Shown: piece by piece, positions 27,974 through 37,068 of the stretch
Numbering within the stretch: the first letter of the stretch is position 1
How the letters are laid out: every line of letters starts with the position of its first letter
From: Acinetobacter portensis
GTDB lineage: Bacteria > Pseudomonadota > Gammaproteobacteria > Pseudomonadales > Moraxellaceae
Direction of reading: 5' to 3'
Length of the DNA stretch: 64,000 bases
Assembly: GCF_009372215.1 (NCBI RefSeq)
Contig: NZ_LWRV01000080.1
Coordinates: forward strand, 18,808 to 82,807
The notes under the pieces: generated by a model
What the model was told of the DNA's origin: nothing
The model's database searches: none
What the model saw: the letters and a program-made list of their open reading frames with translations, nothing else
Position numbers and translations under genes: made by a program

Positions 27974-28762
27974 ATGGCATTACTTCGAATAGAAAAAGAC
28001 AATGGAATTGCAACGGTTTATTTAAACCGCCCAGACAAACGTAATGCAATGAGCTTTGCATTATTAAAAGAGCTTGTAAGCACTGCTGAAAAATTTAAAA
28101 AAGACCGCTCACTTCGCTGTGTCATTTTAACAGGCGAAGCGCAGGTATTTAGCGCAGGTATAGATCTTGCCGATTTAAACAACCCAAAAAATAAAGCCTT
28201 TGCTGCTTGGGAACTTATAAAACCGGGTCAAAGCCTATTTCAAAAAGCATTCCTTATTTGGCAAGAACTTCCTATTCCTGTCATTAGCGCCATAGAAGGT
28301 TTTTGCTTTGGGGCTGGTATGCAACTTGCGTTAGCTTCAGATATTCGAGTAGCACATCCAAAAACCCAAATGTCGATTATGGAAAGCCGTTGGGGTTTAG
28401 TTCCAGACATGGGTTTAAGTCGTTCATTAAAAGGATTAATTCGCCTAGATTTAGCCAAAGAATTGACTTTAACCGCGCGTATTTTCGATGCTGAATATGC
28501 CCAAAGCATCGGTTTAGTCACGCATTTAGATGAGTCCCCCTTAACACACGCACAAGCCATTGCAAAAGAAATGATTCAACGCTCACCTGATGCTTTAACT
28601 GCATCTAAACGCGTACTTGATGCTATGGAACATCAACCATCTAAATCTTTACGTTTGGAAAAAATTTGGCAACTCAAATTACTTTTGGGTAAAAACAGCC
28701 AAATTGCACGAAAGAAAGATAAAAGGCCTGAACTTGAATTTTTACCTCGCCAATATAAATAA
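27974..28762 (+). CDS. Enoyl-CoA hydratase/isomerase (crotonase) family protein
   Basis: Crotonase-fold protein of 262 residues. The oxyanion-hole segments are visible: FSAGIDLADL and AIEGFCFGAGMQLALASD. The region MSIMESRWGLVPDMGLS holds the usual catalytic-residue positions, with Glu and Asp both available, so hydratase, isomerase and hydrolase roles are all open. It is followed 24 bases later by a GlxR-like dehydrogenase and then a Hyi-like isomerase, which probably share a transcript. Substrate unknown. Confidence 0.85.
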   Translation: MALLRIEKDNGIATVYLNRPDKRNAMSFALLKELVSTAEKFKKDRSLRCVILTGEAQVFSAGIDLADLNNPKNKAFAAWELIKPGQSLFQKAFLIWQELPIPVISAIEGFCFGAGMQLALASDIRVAHPKTQMSIMESRWGLVPDMGLSRSLKGLIRLDLAKELTLTARIFDAEYAQSIGLVTHLDESPLTHAQAIAKEMIQRSPDALTASKRVLDAMEHQPSKSLRLEKIWQLKLLLGKNSQIARKKDKRPELEFLPRQYK

Positions 28763-28786
28763 TGGATTAGATACAAAGGATTTGCC

Positions 28787-29656
28787 ATGAGTTTTAACCA
28801 CCAAACTAAAGTTGCATTTTTAGGGATGGGATTAATGGGAAGTCGCATGGCATCTCGTTTATTAAATGCAGGCTTTCAAGTTGCTGTTTGGAATAGAACA
28901 TCAGCCGCATGTGATTCACTTGTGGTACAAGGTGCAACAAAACTAGACTTAAAAGATATAGGACAATATCCAATTGTTCTTTCTTGCCTTGCAGATGATT
29001 TTGCCGTTCAAGCTGTTATTGACCAAATTGAAGAGTATTTACAACCCAAACAAGTGATTGTGGATTTCTCAAGTTTATCTGTGGATAAAACTCAATCGTT
29101 AGCAAAACAAGTACAAGCTAAACAAACAACGTGGATTGATTCCCCTGTTTCAGGTGGAACAATGGGGGCTGAACAAGGAACATTGGTCATTTTTGCAGGT
29201 GGCAATGCTCAAGTTATTCAAAATCTTTCAATTATTTATGATGTACTTTCACAACGTGTTACTCGTATGGGGGATACAGGTACAGGTCAAGCAACCAAAA
29301 TTTGCAATCAACTGATTGTGGCAGCAAATAGTACTTTAATTGCTGAAGCTGTTGCCCTTGCATCATTATCTGGTGTAGATACAAGCTTACTTGCCCCTGC
29401 TCTTGCAGGCGGCTTTGCAGACTCAAAACCTTTCCAAATTTTAGCACCGCGTATGGCAACACATACTTTTGAACCCGTGCAATGGAAAGTTCAAACATTG
29501 TCTAAAGATTTAAATAATGCGGTAAAACTTGCTGAGCAATTTAACTTAGAGATTCCTGTGGCAACACATGCACTATCTCAATTGAAAGATCATCAAAATA
29601 ATGGTTTCTCTGAAGCAGATTTAGCCACAGTTATTCAACACGTTGAAGCAAAATAA
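28787..29656 (+). CDS. NAD(P)-dependent beta-hydroxyacid dehydrogenase (GlxR/GarR or MmsB-like)
   Basis: Dehydrogenase of 289 residues of the 3-hydroxyisobutyrate/tartronate-semialdehyde reductase family. The N-terminal nucleotide motif is FLGMGLMGSRMASRL, the substrate loop is DSPVSGGTMGAEQGTL, and the catalytic lysine lies in TKICNQLIVAANS. The partner Hyi-like isomerase suggests tartronate semialdehyde reduction, while the crotonase neighbour would fit 3-hydroxyisobutyrate. The sequence does not settle which. Confidence 0.85.
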   Translation: MSFNHQTKVAFLGMGLMGSRMASRLLNAGFQVAVWNRTSAACDSLVVQGATKLDLKDIGQYPIVLSCLADDFAVQAVIDQIEEYLQPKQVIVDFSSLSVDKTQSLAKQVQAKQTTWIDSPVSGGTMGAEQGTLVIFAGGNAQVIQNLSIIYDVLSQRVTRMGDTGTGQATKICNQLIVAANSTLIAEAVALASLSGVDTSLLAPALAGGFADSKPFQILAPRMATHTFEPVQWKVQTLSKDLNNAVKLAEQFNLEIPVATHALSQLKDHQNNGFSEADLATVIQHVEAK

Positions 29657-29681
29657 AAAACATCAATTAAGGAAAAATCAT

Positions 29682-30461
29682 ATGTCTAAACTCGCAGTTA
29701 ATATCTCTATGATTTTCACTGAAGTTCCGCTAATTGAGCGTTTTGCTTTAGCAAAAGAACACGGTTTTAAACATGTCGAAATTCAATTTCCTTATGAACT
29801 CAGTATTGAAGATATTCAAGATCAGTTAAAACAGCACGATTTAAATATTTGCCTAATTAATGTTCCTGCAGGAGATTTAATGCAAGGAGGTAATGGTTTA
29901 GCAGGTATCCCCGGCAAAGAAAATGAATTCCATCAAGCTTTAAAACTTGCCATTGAATATGCAACGGCACTTCAAGTTCCAAGTATCAATATTTTGGCAG
30001 GCAAACAGCCATTAGATGCCGACCTTTTACCCTGCTTGAATACACTTGCAAGCAATTTAAAACTCGCATGTCATCTGTTTGCTGAACATCAAATTCAGCC
30101 CGTTTTTGAAATGATTAATGGCACAGATATGCCAAGGTTTTTAGTACAAAATATTGCCCAAGCACAAGAAATTCTTGAGGCTATTCAAAACCCAAAATTA
30201 AAAATGCAATTCGATTGCTACCATATGGCAATGATGGGTGAAAATGTTTTAGAAGCTTTACAAGAAAATATCGAAAACATTGGTCATATTCAATTTGCCG
30301 ACTGTCCAAATAGACATGAACCCGATACAGCCAATATCACTTATGCAGAAATTTTCAACTGGCTAAAACAAAGTCATTACACAGGTTTTATTGCCGCAGA
30401 ATACAGACCTTTACAAAGTTCTACACTTTCTTTTGCATGGAAAAATAAATATTTTGCTTAG
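29682..30461 (+). CDS. hyi: Hydroxypyruvate isomerase-like TIM-barrel protein
   Basis: Sugar-phosphate-isomerase/epimerase-fold protein of 259 residues close to Hyi and OtnI. Matching blocks include VNISMIFTEVPLIERF at the start, EMINGTDMPRF, QFDCYHM, and HIQFADCPNRHEPDT, which hold the metal-binding Glu, Asp, His and Glu residues. The start at 29682 follows AAGGA by 8 bases; an in-frame start at 29643 lies within the 3' end of the preceding gene. Hyi interconverts hydroxypyruvate and tartronate semialdehyde. No glyoxylate carboligase gene is adjacent. Confidence 0.82.
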   Translation: MSKLAVNISMIFTEVPLIERFALAKEHGFKHVEIQFPYELSIEDIQDQLKQHDLNICLINVPAGDLMQGGNGLAGIPGKENEFHQALKLAIEYATALQVPSINILAGKQPLDADLLPCLNTLASNLKLACHLFAEHQIQPVFEMINGTDMPRFLVQNIAQAQEILEAIQNPKLKMQFDCYHMAMMGENVLEALQENIENIGHIQFADCPNRHEPDTANITYAEIFNWLKQSHYTGFIAAEYRPLQSSTLSFAWKNKYFA

Positions 30462-30487
30462 AGCTTTAAGCCCAAAAATAGTTTTGA

Positions 30488-30516
30488 TTGAATTTTAGCT
30501 AAAAAACAGCTATATT
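30488..30516 (+). promoter_or_regulatory. Predicted promoter of rsfS
   Basis: TTGAAT (30488-30493) and TATATT (30511-30516) are separated by 17 bases, giving a transcription start near 30523. This supports translation from the ATG at 30552 rather than from 30522. Confidence 0.55.
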
Positions 30517-30551
30517 AGATCATGCATAATTGTCAGGAAAATATACCTTCT

Positions 30552-30953
30552 ATGAATTTAGAACCATCGCCCGGCGCTTCTAATTCTCACGATCTCGCAA
30601 TGAATTCTCAAAGTAAAGACGTACAAGCTTGCTTGAAAGTTGTACGCGAAGCTCTCCTAGATGTAAAAGCAAAAGAAATTGTTGAACTTGATATCAGCCT
30701 TATTAGCAACGTAGCAGATGCTATTGTTATTGCTAGTGGCACATCAACTCGTCATGTTAAATCACTTGCAAACAACGTAGCTGAAGAAGCACGTAAAGCT
30801 GGTTTCCGCCCGCTTGGTGTTGAAGGTGAACGTGATGCTGAGTGGATTCTTGTTGATCTTGGATTTGTTGTTGTGCATTTAATGCTTCCAACAGCACGTA
30901 AATTCTATGATCTAGAAAACTTATGGCGCGCTACTCCAGAATCTGTAGCATAA
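30552..30953 (+). CDS. rsfS: RsfS (RsfA/YbeB), ribosomal silencing factor
   Basis: Small protein of 133 residues that binds ribosomal protein uL14 and blocks joining of the subunits when nutrients are short. The conserved core is complete: KAKEIVELDIS, ADAIVIASGTSTRHVKSLANNV, the EGERDAEWILVDLGFVVVHLM block and RKFYDLENLW. A non-conserved 25-residue leader precedes it. ATGs at 30522 and 30600 are alternative starts; none has a strong ribosome site. Unlike in many bacteria it is not followed by rlmH; a terminator comes next. Confidence 0.9.
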   Translation: MNLEPSPGASNSHDLAMNSQSKDVQACLKVVREALLDVKAKEIVELDISLISNVADAIVIASGTSTRHVKSLANNVAEEARKAGFRPLGVEGERDAEWILVDLGFVVVHLMLPTARKFYDLENLWRATPESVA

Positions 30954-30970
30954 GTTTCATATAGCAAATA

Positions 30971-30996
30971 AAAAAGCGGCTCAATGGCCGCTTTTT
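30971..30996. terminator. Bidirectional terminator after rsfS
   Basis: Inverted repeat AAAAAGCGGC / GCCGCTTTTT with a 6-base loop and T runs on both strands, between convergent rsfS and the gene downstream of amtB. Confidence 0.85.
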
Positions 30997-31009
30997 TATT
31001 GCCTGATTT

Positions 31010-31621
31010 TTATAGCAAAGAACTCATTTCTACATTTGGATAAGTCTGCTTAATTTTTTCTTTCAGCTGCGCATAAACATGATCTGCTTTGGGCGGACCA
31101 TAATATTCACAATATACTTCATATAATGCCGTAATAAACTTTGCATACATTTCCGTAGGAATGAAATCTAAGAAAACTTTTTCATTGACTTGAGAATTGG
31201 TCAAAATTTCAAAATTTTCATTAATTAATATATTTTGTACATCTATATTAAATTCACCAAAAGTTTTTAAATGAACCGTTTTACAGACCTCTTGAACAAA
31301 ATACATAAATGCTTCATAGGTTTGCTTAGATAAAGTGACATTGTTTAAAGCTGAAGATTTCACAGGATTCATCAGCACTTCTTTTTCAATTATTGCTAAT
31401 TCACCTAAAACTTTCTTCAAAATGTCTTTTTTAAAGAAGCGCAACTCATCTGTATTGCATATTTCGGTCAGAAACTTATTGAGAACAAAAGGAGGTTGAT
31501 TACCGTATTCATCTTCCCAATAACTTAAAACTCTTTGCAATGAAGTTTCGTTCATATAAGCACTTAGCCCACGACCTATTGCTTCTCTTTTTTGTTTAAT
31601 GCTCAATAATTCGCTCGACAT
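31010..31621 (-). CDS. Protein of unknown function co-transcribed with amtB
   Basis: I do not recognise this family. The 203-residue protein is soluble by sequence, without signal peptide or membrane segment, rich in Lys, Glu, Leu and Tyr, and probably all-helical. It contains two cysteines in the middle part (TEICNT, EVCKTV) and one near YCEYYGPP. It begins 11 bases after the amtB stop with AAGGAG 8 bases upstream, and no promoter or terminator lies between. The amtB promoter is of sigma54/NtrC type, so this protein is probably made when nitrogen is limiting. It takes the place where many bacteria have glnK but shows no PII-like sequence. Confidence 0.8.
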   Translation of the reverse strand: MSSELLSIKQKREAIGRGLSAYMNETSLQRVLSYWEDEYGNQPPFVLNKFLTEICNTDELRFFKKDILKKVLGELAIIEKEVLMNPVKSSALNNVTLSKQTYEAFMYFVQEVCKTVHLKTFGEFNIDVQNILINENFEILTNSQVNEKVFLDFIPTEMYAKFITALYEVYCEYYGPPKADHVYAQLKEKIKQTYPNVEMSSLL

Positions 31622-31632
31622 TTTTCAGCTCC

Positions 31633-32967
31633 TTAATGGCGTTTATTTATATGGTCTGTTTCAAACGTCACATCTTTTTGAAACTCGGGATAAGATAATT
31701 CTGCATGTTCTGTATAGTCTAAGCCGCGTTGTTCATGCTGCTTATCTACACGTAAGCCACCTAGCACGCTATTTAAAATTTTAAATACGATATATGCAAC
31801 ACCAAAACCCCAAGCAAATGCAGACACCACGCCCAAAGCTTGAACAATTAAAATATCTGAATTAAACATGTTATTTTCTAAGAACAATCCTGCTGCAATA
31901 GTCCCCCAAGCACCACAAAAACCATGAACTGTAACTGCATCTACAACATCATCTAAGCGTAATTTTTCCATTAAATATGGCATTGTGCTGACCACTAACC
32001 CTGCACAAGCACCTGTAATAACAGCAAATAACGGTGTCATCGATGCACAACCTGCGGTAATAGCAACAAGTCCACCTAAAGATGCATTAATGGTTGTTTT
32101 CATTAAAATGGCTTTACCACGCACTAATGCATAAATCATATAAGTTACGGCTGCGGCACATGCTGCCAAGTGTGTATTTAATGCAATACGACCAATGCTC
32201 ACATTGGCATTAATGGTTGAGCCTGCGTTAAAACCAAACCATGCAAGCCATAAAATAAAACCACCCAATGCCACCAAAGGCATGTTATGTCCTGCTAAAT
32301 AGTGACTTTGCCCATTTTTACCAAAACGGCCTAAACGTGGACCTAAAACTATAATTCCTGCAAAAGCGACCCATCCCCCCATTGAATGCACTACTGTTGA
32401 TCCTGCAAAATCAATAAAGCCGAGTTGCTTTAACCACCCCTCACCGTTGAATAAGCCACCCCATGCCCAGCTACCAAAAATTGGATAAATAAAGCCAGAT
32501 ACCACAGCAGCACTCACGACATAAGCAACAAAGTGAATCCGCTCTGCCATTGCACCACTTGCAATTGTGGTTGCTGTTGCAGCAAACATCATTTGAAAGA
32601 AGAGTAAATTCCAGTTCCAATCATCTAAATCATTTGGAGCAAAATGGCTGAATCCAAACCATCCTGTACCATTCACACCAAACATTAAACCAAAACCAAC
32701 TAACCAGAAAACTAAGCCACCAAGGCAAGCATCCATATAGTTTTTCATTAAAACATTCACTGTATTTTTACTTCGTACAGAGCCACTTTCTACAAGTGCA
32801 AAGCCTGCCTGCATAAAGAATACTAAAATCCCCCCCAAGATCACCCAAACACTATCAAGTGAAATTCGTATTTCTTGAATGTTTTTTGCTGTTGTTAGCG
32901 TTTCGTCAGCCCAAGCAGTTGAACACATTGCTAAAAGTAGCAATGCCAAATAGTTTATTTTTTTCAT
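31633..32967 (-). CDS. amtB: AmtB, ammonium transporter
   Basis: Ammonium channel of 444 residues with a cleavable signal peptide (MKKINYLALLLLAMCSTAWA) and 11 membrane segments. The pore histidines are visible in VVHSMGGWVAF and VHGFCGAWG, and the family motifs FFMQAGFALVESG and WLAWFGFNAGST are present. The C-terminal tail has EHAELSYPEF, the stretch that meets GlnK in related proteins. The ATG at 32967 follows GGGGGA; an in-frame TTG at 32973 is less likely. It is transcribed from a sigma54 promoter at 32998-33014 and is followed by an unknown gene. Confidence 0.95.
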   Translation of the reverse strand: MKKINYLALLLLAMCSTAWADETLTTAKNIQEIRISLDSVWVILGGILVFFMQAGFALVESGSVRSKNTVNVLMKNYMDACLGGLVFWLVGFGLMFGVNGTGWFGFSHFAPNDLDDWNWNLLFFQMMFAATATTIASGAMAERIHFVAYVVSAAVVSGFIYPIFGSWAWGGLFNGEGWLKQLGFIDFAGSTVVHSMGGWVAFAGIIVLGPRLGRFGKNGQSHYLAGHNMPLVALGGFILWLAWFGFNAGSTINANVSIGRIALNTHLAACAAAVTYMIYALVRGKAILMKTTINASLGGLVAITAGCASMTPLFAVITGACAGLVVSTMPYLMEKLRLDDVVDAVTVHGFCGAWGTIAAGLFLENNMFNSDILIVQALGVVSAFAWGFGVAYIVFKILNSVLGGLRVDKQHEQRGLDYTEHAELSYPEFQKDVTFETDHINKRH

Positions 32968-32997
32968 GCACAATCCCCCAAGATTGAAGCATAAAAT

Positions 32998-33014
32998 TGC
33001 AACAACTGTGCCAA
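32998..33014 (-). promoter_or_regulatory. Sigma54 (RpoN) promoter of amtB
   Basis: The minus strand reads TTGGCACAGTTGTTGCA, an exact fit to the -24/-12 consensus TGGCACRNNNNTTGCW. The predicted transcription start is near 32987, 20 bases before the amtB ATG. Confidence 0.88.
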
Positions 33015-33056
33015 GTTATTCGGCTATTTTTCACTCTCATTAAAGTCATAAATTCA

Positions 33057-33072
33057 TGCACTATTTTAGTGT
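33057..33072 (-). promoter_or_regulatory. NtrC-like binding site, proximal
   Basis: TGCACTATTTTAGTGT closely fits the NtrC palindrome (TGCAC-N5/6-GTGCA type). Its centre lies about 78 bases upstream of the predicted sigma54 start, a normal enhancer position. Confidence 0.7.
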
Positions 33073-33140
33073 TTTTATGATGATGTCTTTTCTTTACCCA
33101 AAGTTTTTATTCAAAATTTCACAAAATTATTCTCAAGATA

Positions 33141-33157
33141 TGCACTATTTAAAATCA
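33141..33157 (-). promoter_or_regulatory. NtrC-like binding site, distal
   Basis: TGCACTATTTAAAATCA shares its left half exactly with the proximal site; the right half is weaker. Its centre is about 84 bases, or eight helical turns, further upstream. Confidence 0.5.
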
Positions 33158-33282
33158 CATTTATTTTTGCGCATCAATAATATGCAGCTTATCTATTTCA
33201 CCTTTTAATCTAAGCTTTTTAAGCTCAAATCATCTTCATAAAAAAAATTAAATACTAAAACTTGTTTTAATTAACCCAAATA

Positions 33283-33308
33283 AAAAACCACCTCGAAAGG
33301 TGGTTTTT
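33283..33308 (-). terminator. Terminator of the pnt operon
   Basis: Inverted repeat AAAAACCACCT / AGGTGGTTTTT around a 4-base loop that reads TTCG on the minus strand, 50 bases after the pntB stop. Confidence 0.85.
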
Positions 33309-33358
33309 ATGCTCCAAATTCCCCTCTTTATAAAAGAAGGGCTGGAAAGATTTTCGGA

Positions 33359-34801
33359 TTAGTGACCATTGCCATTAATGGCTTTTGTCATATCTTCAAC
33401 AACTTTTTTCGCATCACCAAAAATCATCATGGTTTTATCATTATAGAACAAGTCGTTATCTAAACCCGCATAACCTGTTGCCATAGAACGCTTGATCACC
33501 ATAATTGTGCGTGCTTTATGTGCTTCCAAAATTGGCATGCCATAAATTGGGGAGCTTGGATCGTCTTTTGCCGCAGGGTTTACAACGTCATTTGCACCAA
33601 TCACAAGCACCACATCTGTTGCAGGAAAATCAGAGTTGATTTCATCCATCTCCAAGATGTCTTCATAAGGGACGTCTGCTTCTGCAAGTAATACGTTCAT
33701 ATGACCCGGCATACGACCTGCCACTGGGTGAATGGCAAAACGAACAGTTACACCCTGCTCTTTTAAGATGTTCGCTAGTTCTTTTACCGCATTTTGTGCA
33801 CGACCTTGCGCCATACCATAACCTGGTACAATCACAACGCTGTCAGCATTTGACATTAAGAAACCTGCATCATCTGCTGAACCTGAACGATGGTTGCGTG
33901 GTGCTTTATCTCCTACTGCAACTACAGGTGCAGCACCGCCCATCGCACCACCAAATAATACATTGATGATTGAACGGTTCATCGCTTTACACATGATGTA
34001 AGACAGAATCGCACCTGAAGAACCCACAAGCGAACCTGCAACGATCAACATATTGTTTTCTAATGTGAAACCAATACCTGCTGCGGCCCAACCTGAAAAT
34101 GAATTGAGAAGTGAGACAACCACAGGCATATCACCACCACCTACAGGTGCAATCCAAACCCAACCAAATGCAAGTGCAAGACCTGTCATTGCCCAGAAAG
34201 AAGTCATATTTCCTGTTAAAAAGAAATGTACACCAAAGCCGAGCATTGCAATGAAGATTAATGCTTGAACAGGTTTAACCCATACACCTGAAATGGTTTT
34301 TGCCCATTTTTTTGCTGCTAATTTACCGTATGCAAATACAGAAGCAGTAAAAGTAATTGCACCCACAAAACATCCTACGAATAATTCAAACAAATGAACT
34401 TTGCTCATTTCGTGGAAATTCACACCATTCGCTTGTAGTAAACCAACATCTAATTCAGCTAATTTATTGTTGTGAATAATGGCTGCAACAGCAATAAGCA
34501 CCGCAGCTAAACCAACCAATGAATGCATTAACGCAACTGTTTCTGGCATTTGTGTCATTGGAACAGTACGTGCGCGAGCAATACCTACAATTGCACCTAG
34601 TACCATTGCACCAATAATCATCCAAACCACAGGGTTTTCAGCCACAAAAAATGTGGTGAGCACAGCAATTGCCATTGCAATCATGCCATAGCGATTTCCT
34701 GCAATAGCAGTTTTAGGACCAGATAAACCACGTAAAGTTAAGATAAAAAGTACGGCGCCAATCAGATAAAACCAATCTGCATAGTCTCGAATAAAATCCA
34801 T
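33359..34801 (-). CDS. pntB: PntB, NAD(P) transhydrogenase beta subunit
   Basis: Beta subunit (480 residues) of the proton-translocating transhydrogenase, which makes NADPH from NADH using the proton gradient. About nine hydrophobic segments (to residue 270) form the membrane part; the C-terminal domain III binds NADP(H), with VPGYGMAQGRAQNAV, HPVAGRMPGHMNVLLAE and VLVIGANDVVNPAA. It starts 3 bases after the pntAB stop. Length and motifs are normal. Confidence 0.95.
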   Translation of the reverse strand: MDFIRDYADWFYLIGAVLFILTLRGLSGPKTAIAGNRYGMIAMAIAVLTTFFVAENPVVWMIIGAMVLGAIVGIARARTVPMTQMPETVALMHSLVGLAAVLIAVAAIIHNNKLAELDVGLLQANGVNFHEMSKVHLFELFVGCFVGAITFTASVFAYGKLAAKKWAKTISGVWVKPVQALIFIAMLGFGVHFFLTGNMTSFWAMTGLALAFGWVWIAPVGGGDMPVVVSLLNSFSGWAAAGIGFTLENNMLIVAGSLVGSSGAILSYIMCKAMNRSIINVLFGGAMGGAAPVVAVGDKAPRNHRSGSADDAGFLMSNADSVVIVPGYGMAQGRAQNAVKELANILKEQGVTVRFAIHPVAGRMPGHMNVLLAEADVPYEDILEMDEINSDFPATDVVLVIGANDVVNPAAKDDPSSPIYGMPILEAHKARTIMVIKRSMATGYAGLDNDLFYNDKTMMIFGDAKKVVEDMTKAINGNGH

Positions 34802-34804
34802 GTC

Positions 34805-35128
34805 TTAACCCTCTTTTTTCTTTTGCTTTGGTTTAAACATTTCAAGCATTCGCGCAGTTACCGCAAAGCCACCGAAAATATTGATGCTTGCTAAGAAAAC
34901 AGCAATTGCGCCTAAAACACTGACTACATTAATTGTTTGGAAATCGACACTACCTTCCACACCAACCATAGGCAAGCCAACCGTTTGAATCATGGCCCCC
35001 ACAATTATGATTGATGAAAGTGCATTTGTTACAGCCATTAAAGGCGTATGTAATGCAGGTGTAACACCCCAAACCACGTAGTAACCAACAAAAATGGCTA
35101 AGACAAAAATTGTAATAGTTTCAACCAT
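34805..35128 (-). CDS. pntAB: PntAB, NAD(P) transhydrogenase alpha subunit, membrane part
   Basis: Small membrane subunit of 107 residues with three hydrophobic segments, equivalent to the C-terminal part of the E. coli PntA protein. The conserved [22 protein letters not shown] is present in pieces around residues 25-46. It has its own ribosome site (AAGGAG) 11 bases after the pntAA stop, so the split is a real gene arrangement and not a frameshift. Confidence 0.93.
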   Translation of the reverse strand: MVETITIFVLAIFVGYYVVWGVTPALHTPLMAVTNALSSIIIVGAMIQTVGLPMVGVEGSVDFQTINVVSVLGAIAVFLASINIFGGFAVTARMLEMFKPKQKKKEG

Positions 35129-35139
35129 GAAAATTCTCC

Positions 35140-36267
35140 TTAACCACGTTTGAACAGCAATTCGCTGCCATGAGTCACGAGTAATGCTTTTTGAATTTCA
35201 TCTTCTTGATTAATGACAAAGTTTTTTTCTGCATCAAAAAGTGTTTCAACAAAATTGTAAACATTACGTGCGTATAGCGCAGATGCTTCCGTTGCAACAG
35301 TTGCAGGAATATTAGGAACACCTAAAATTTTCACGCCATTTTCTGTAACAGTTGTTTCACCACAAACTGAACCTTCTACATTGCCACCTGTTTCAACAGC
35401 CATATCTAAAATGACTGAACCTGGTTTCATTTTGGCAACGGTTTCCGCTTGAATTAATCGAGGTGCATCACGACCCGGTAAAAGCGCAGTGGTAATCACG
35501 ATATCTGCATTAGAGACAGCCTTATCGACAATTGCAGCTTGATCACGAATATATTCTTCACCCGGCATCCAGCCATAACCATTTTTTGCAGCATCTGCAG
35601 CTTTTTGTTGTTCTTCGGCAGACATTGGAACGTCTAACCATTTACCGCCTAAAGATTCCACTTGGTCTTTTGCCGTTGGGCGTAAATCTGTTGCTTCAAC
35701 AATCGCACCTAAGCGTTTTGCCGTTGCAATGGCTTGTAAGCCTGCAACGCCCACGCCCATAATGACCACGCGCGCAGGTTTTACTGTACCTGCTGCAGTC
35801 ATGAGCATGGGGAACATACGTTGATATTCTGTAGCAGCCAAAAGCACAGACTTATAACCAGATAAGTTTGCTTGAGATGACAACACATCCATGTTTTGCG
35901 CACGAGATAATGTTCGAGGCAACAGCTCTAATGCAAAAGCAGAAACTTGTTTCGCTGCAAATTGATCCAATTCTGTATTACGGTAAGGATCAAACATTGC
36001 AACAACAGTTGAGTGTGGCGCTAACTTTTGAATTTCGTCACCTTTAGGCGCACGAACTTTCAAAATAATCTGACTGCCTGTATAGGCATCATCTACAATT
36101 TTTGCCCCAACTTGTTCAAAAGCACTATTAATATATGCTGCTTTCACACCTGCATTTCGTTCAATAACGACTGAATGTCCTGCACCAATCAACTTTTTTA
36201 CAGTCTCTGGCGTAGCGGCAATTCGGTTTTCACCGACAATCGTTTCTGCTGGAATTCCTATCTGCAT
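35140..36267 (-). CDS. pntAA: PntAA, NAD(P) transhydrogenase alpha subunit, NAD-binding part
   Basis: Soluble domain I (375 residues) of the transhydrogenase, related to alanine dehydrogenase. The nucleotide site is [21 protein letters not shown], and RAPKGDEI and the mobile loop region [14 protein letters not shown] are typical. The start at 36267 has GAGGG at a suitable distance; the ATG at 36273 directly touches that site. It is the first gene of the pnt operon. Confidence 0.94.
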   Translation of the reverse strand: MQIGIPAETIVGENRIAATPETVKKLIGAGHSVVIERNAGVKAAYINSAFEQVGAKIVDDAYTGSQIILKVRAPKGDEIQKLAPHSTVVAMFDPYRNTELDQFAAKQVSAFALELLPRTLSRAQNMDVLSSQANLSGYKSVLLAATEYQRMFPMLMTAAGTVKPARVVIMGVGVAGLQAIATAKRLGAIVEATDLRPTAKDQVESLGGKWLDVPMSAEEQQKAADAAKNGYGWMPGEEYIRDQAAIVDKAVSNADIVITTALLPGRDAPRLIQAETVAKMKPGSVILDMAVETGGNVEGSVCGETTVTENGVKILGVPNIPATVATEASALYARNVYNFVETLFDAEKNFVINQEDEIQKALLVTHGSELLFKRG

Positions 36268-37068
36268 GAGCATCCCTCAAGCTAATTTTCCTTTAGTAAA
36301 CACTGCAAATATGCAGCATTCCCCACAAGATATAATTTCTTTGCTTTTTTGGATTCTAATGAAAGTTTTTTAAATTACTACCTACTATTTATTTAATAAA
36401 TATAGGAAATTTGAACTGACAATTCATAAAAAAAATAATGCTATTTTATAAACAACATGCATTTACTGAAGTGAAAATCTTATTTTTTATGTACTATTTT
36501 CAACCATTTTTACATTTAAGATATGAAGATTAACGGAATACGATGCTTATTTTTTTAGCTTAAAATTTAGACTGGAATTTCTGACAGAAAAGATCAACTT
36601 TTCAATAATTTTTTATTCTTTAAAATTTCTAACAACGATAGCCTTTTTATAGGTTTTTGTAGCACAATTTTTAATGGCATTGACTTAACTGACATTGTTT
36701 TATTTTTAAACAACACAAAAGAAATAGATTTAATTCAGTTTAATTTTGCATTATTAAATTCATAAAATTAAGAAGTATTTCTATAGTTAAAAGACAATGA
36801 AATTCAATTTATATTCCACACATCTAATGATTTAATGCTTTTGATAAATCTAAATGTTTCAAAAAATATATATTTAATCATTTAGACAATTTATAACGTT
36901 TCATTTATTGCACTCTTTTTGTGCACTCATAATTCCTAGAAAGATTTCATGCTTAACGTTTCATTCCAAGATGTTCTTGGTTCCATCATTATTTTGCATT
37001 TAACCTATTTTCAATAAGTCTTTATACTGCCTATAGCCATCTACCCTCCCTAAAATGTGCAGTACCCA
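36268..37068. other. Long AT-rich intergenic region between divergent pnt and EamA genes
   Basis: About 800 bases without a convincing gene. It should hold the pntAA promoter on its left and the EamA promoter on its right: TATACT at 37023-37028 is a possible -10 box with only a weak -35. A 12-base direct repeat, TAACGTTTCATT, occurs at 36894-36905 and 36954-36965, exactly 60 bases apart. No hairpin with a T run or RNA gene was recognised. Confidence 0.5.

Noticed and set aside
34805..36267. PntA in two pieces, suggesting a frameshift
   Set aside because: The second gene has its own AAGGAG and start after an 11-base gap; the three-gene transhydrogenase is a known normal form.
36268..37068. 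Long AT-rich gap as a possible mobile element remnant or small RNA gene
   Set aside because: No terminal inverted repeats, transposase remnant, target duplication or stable hairpin with a T run was seen.
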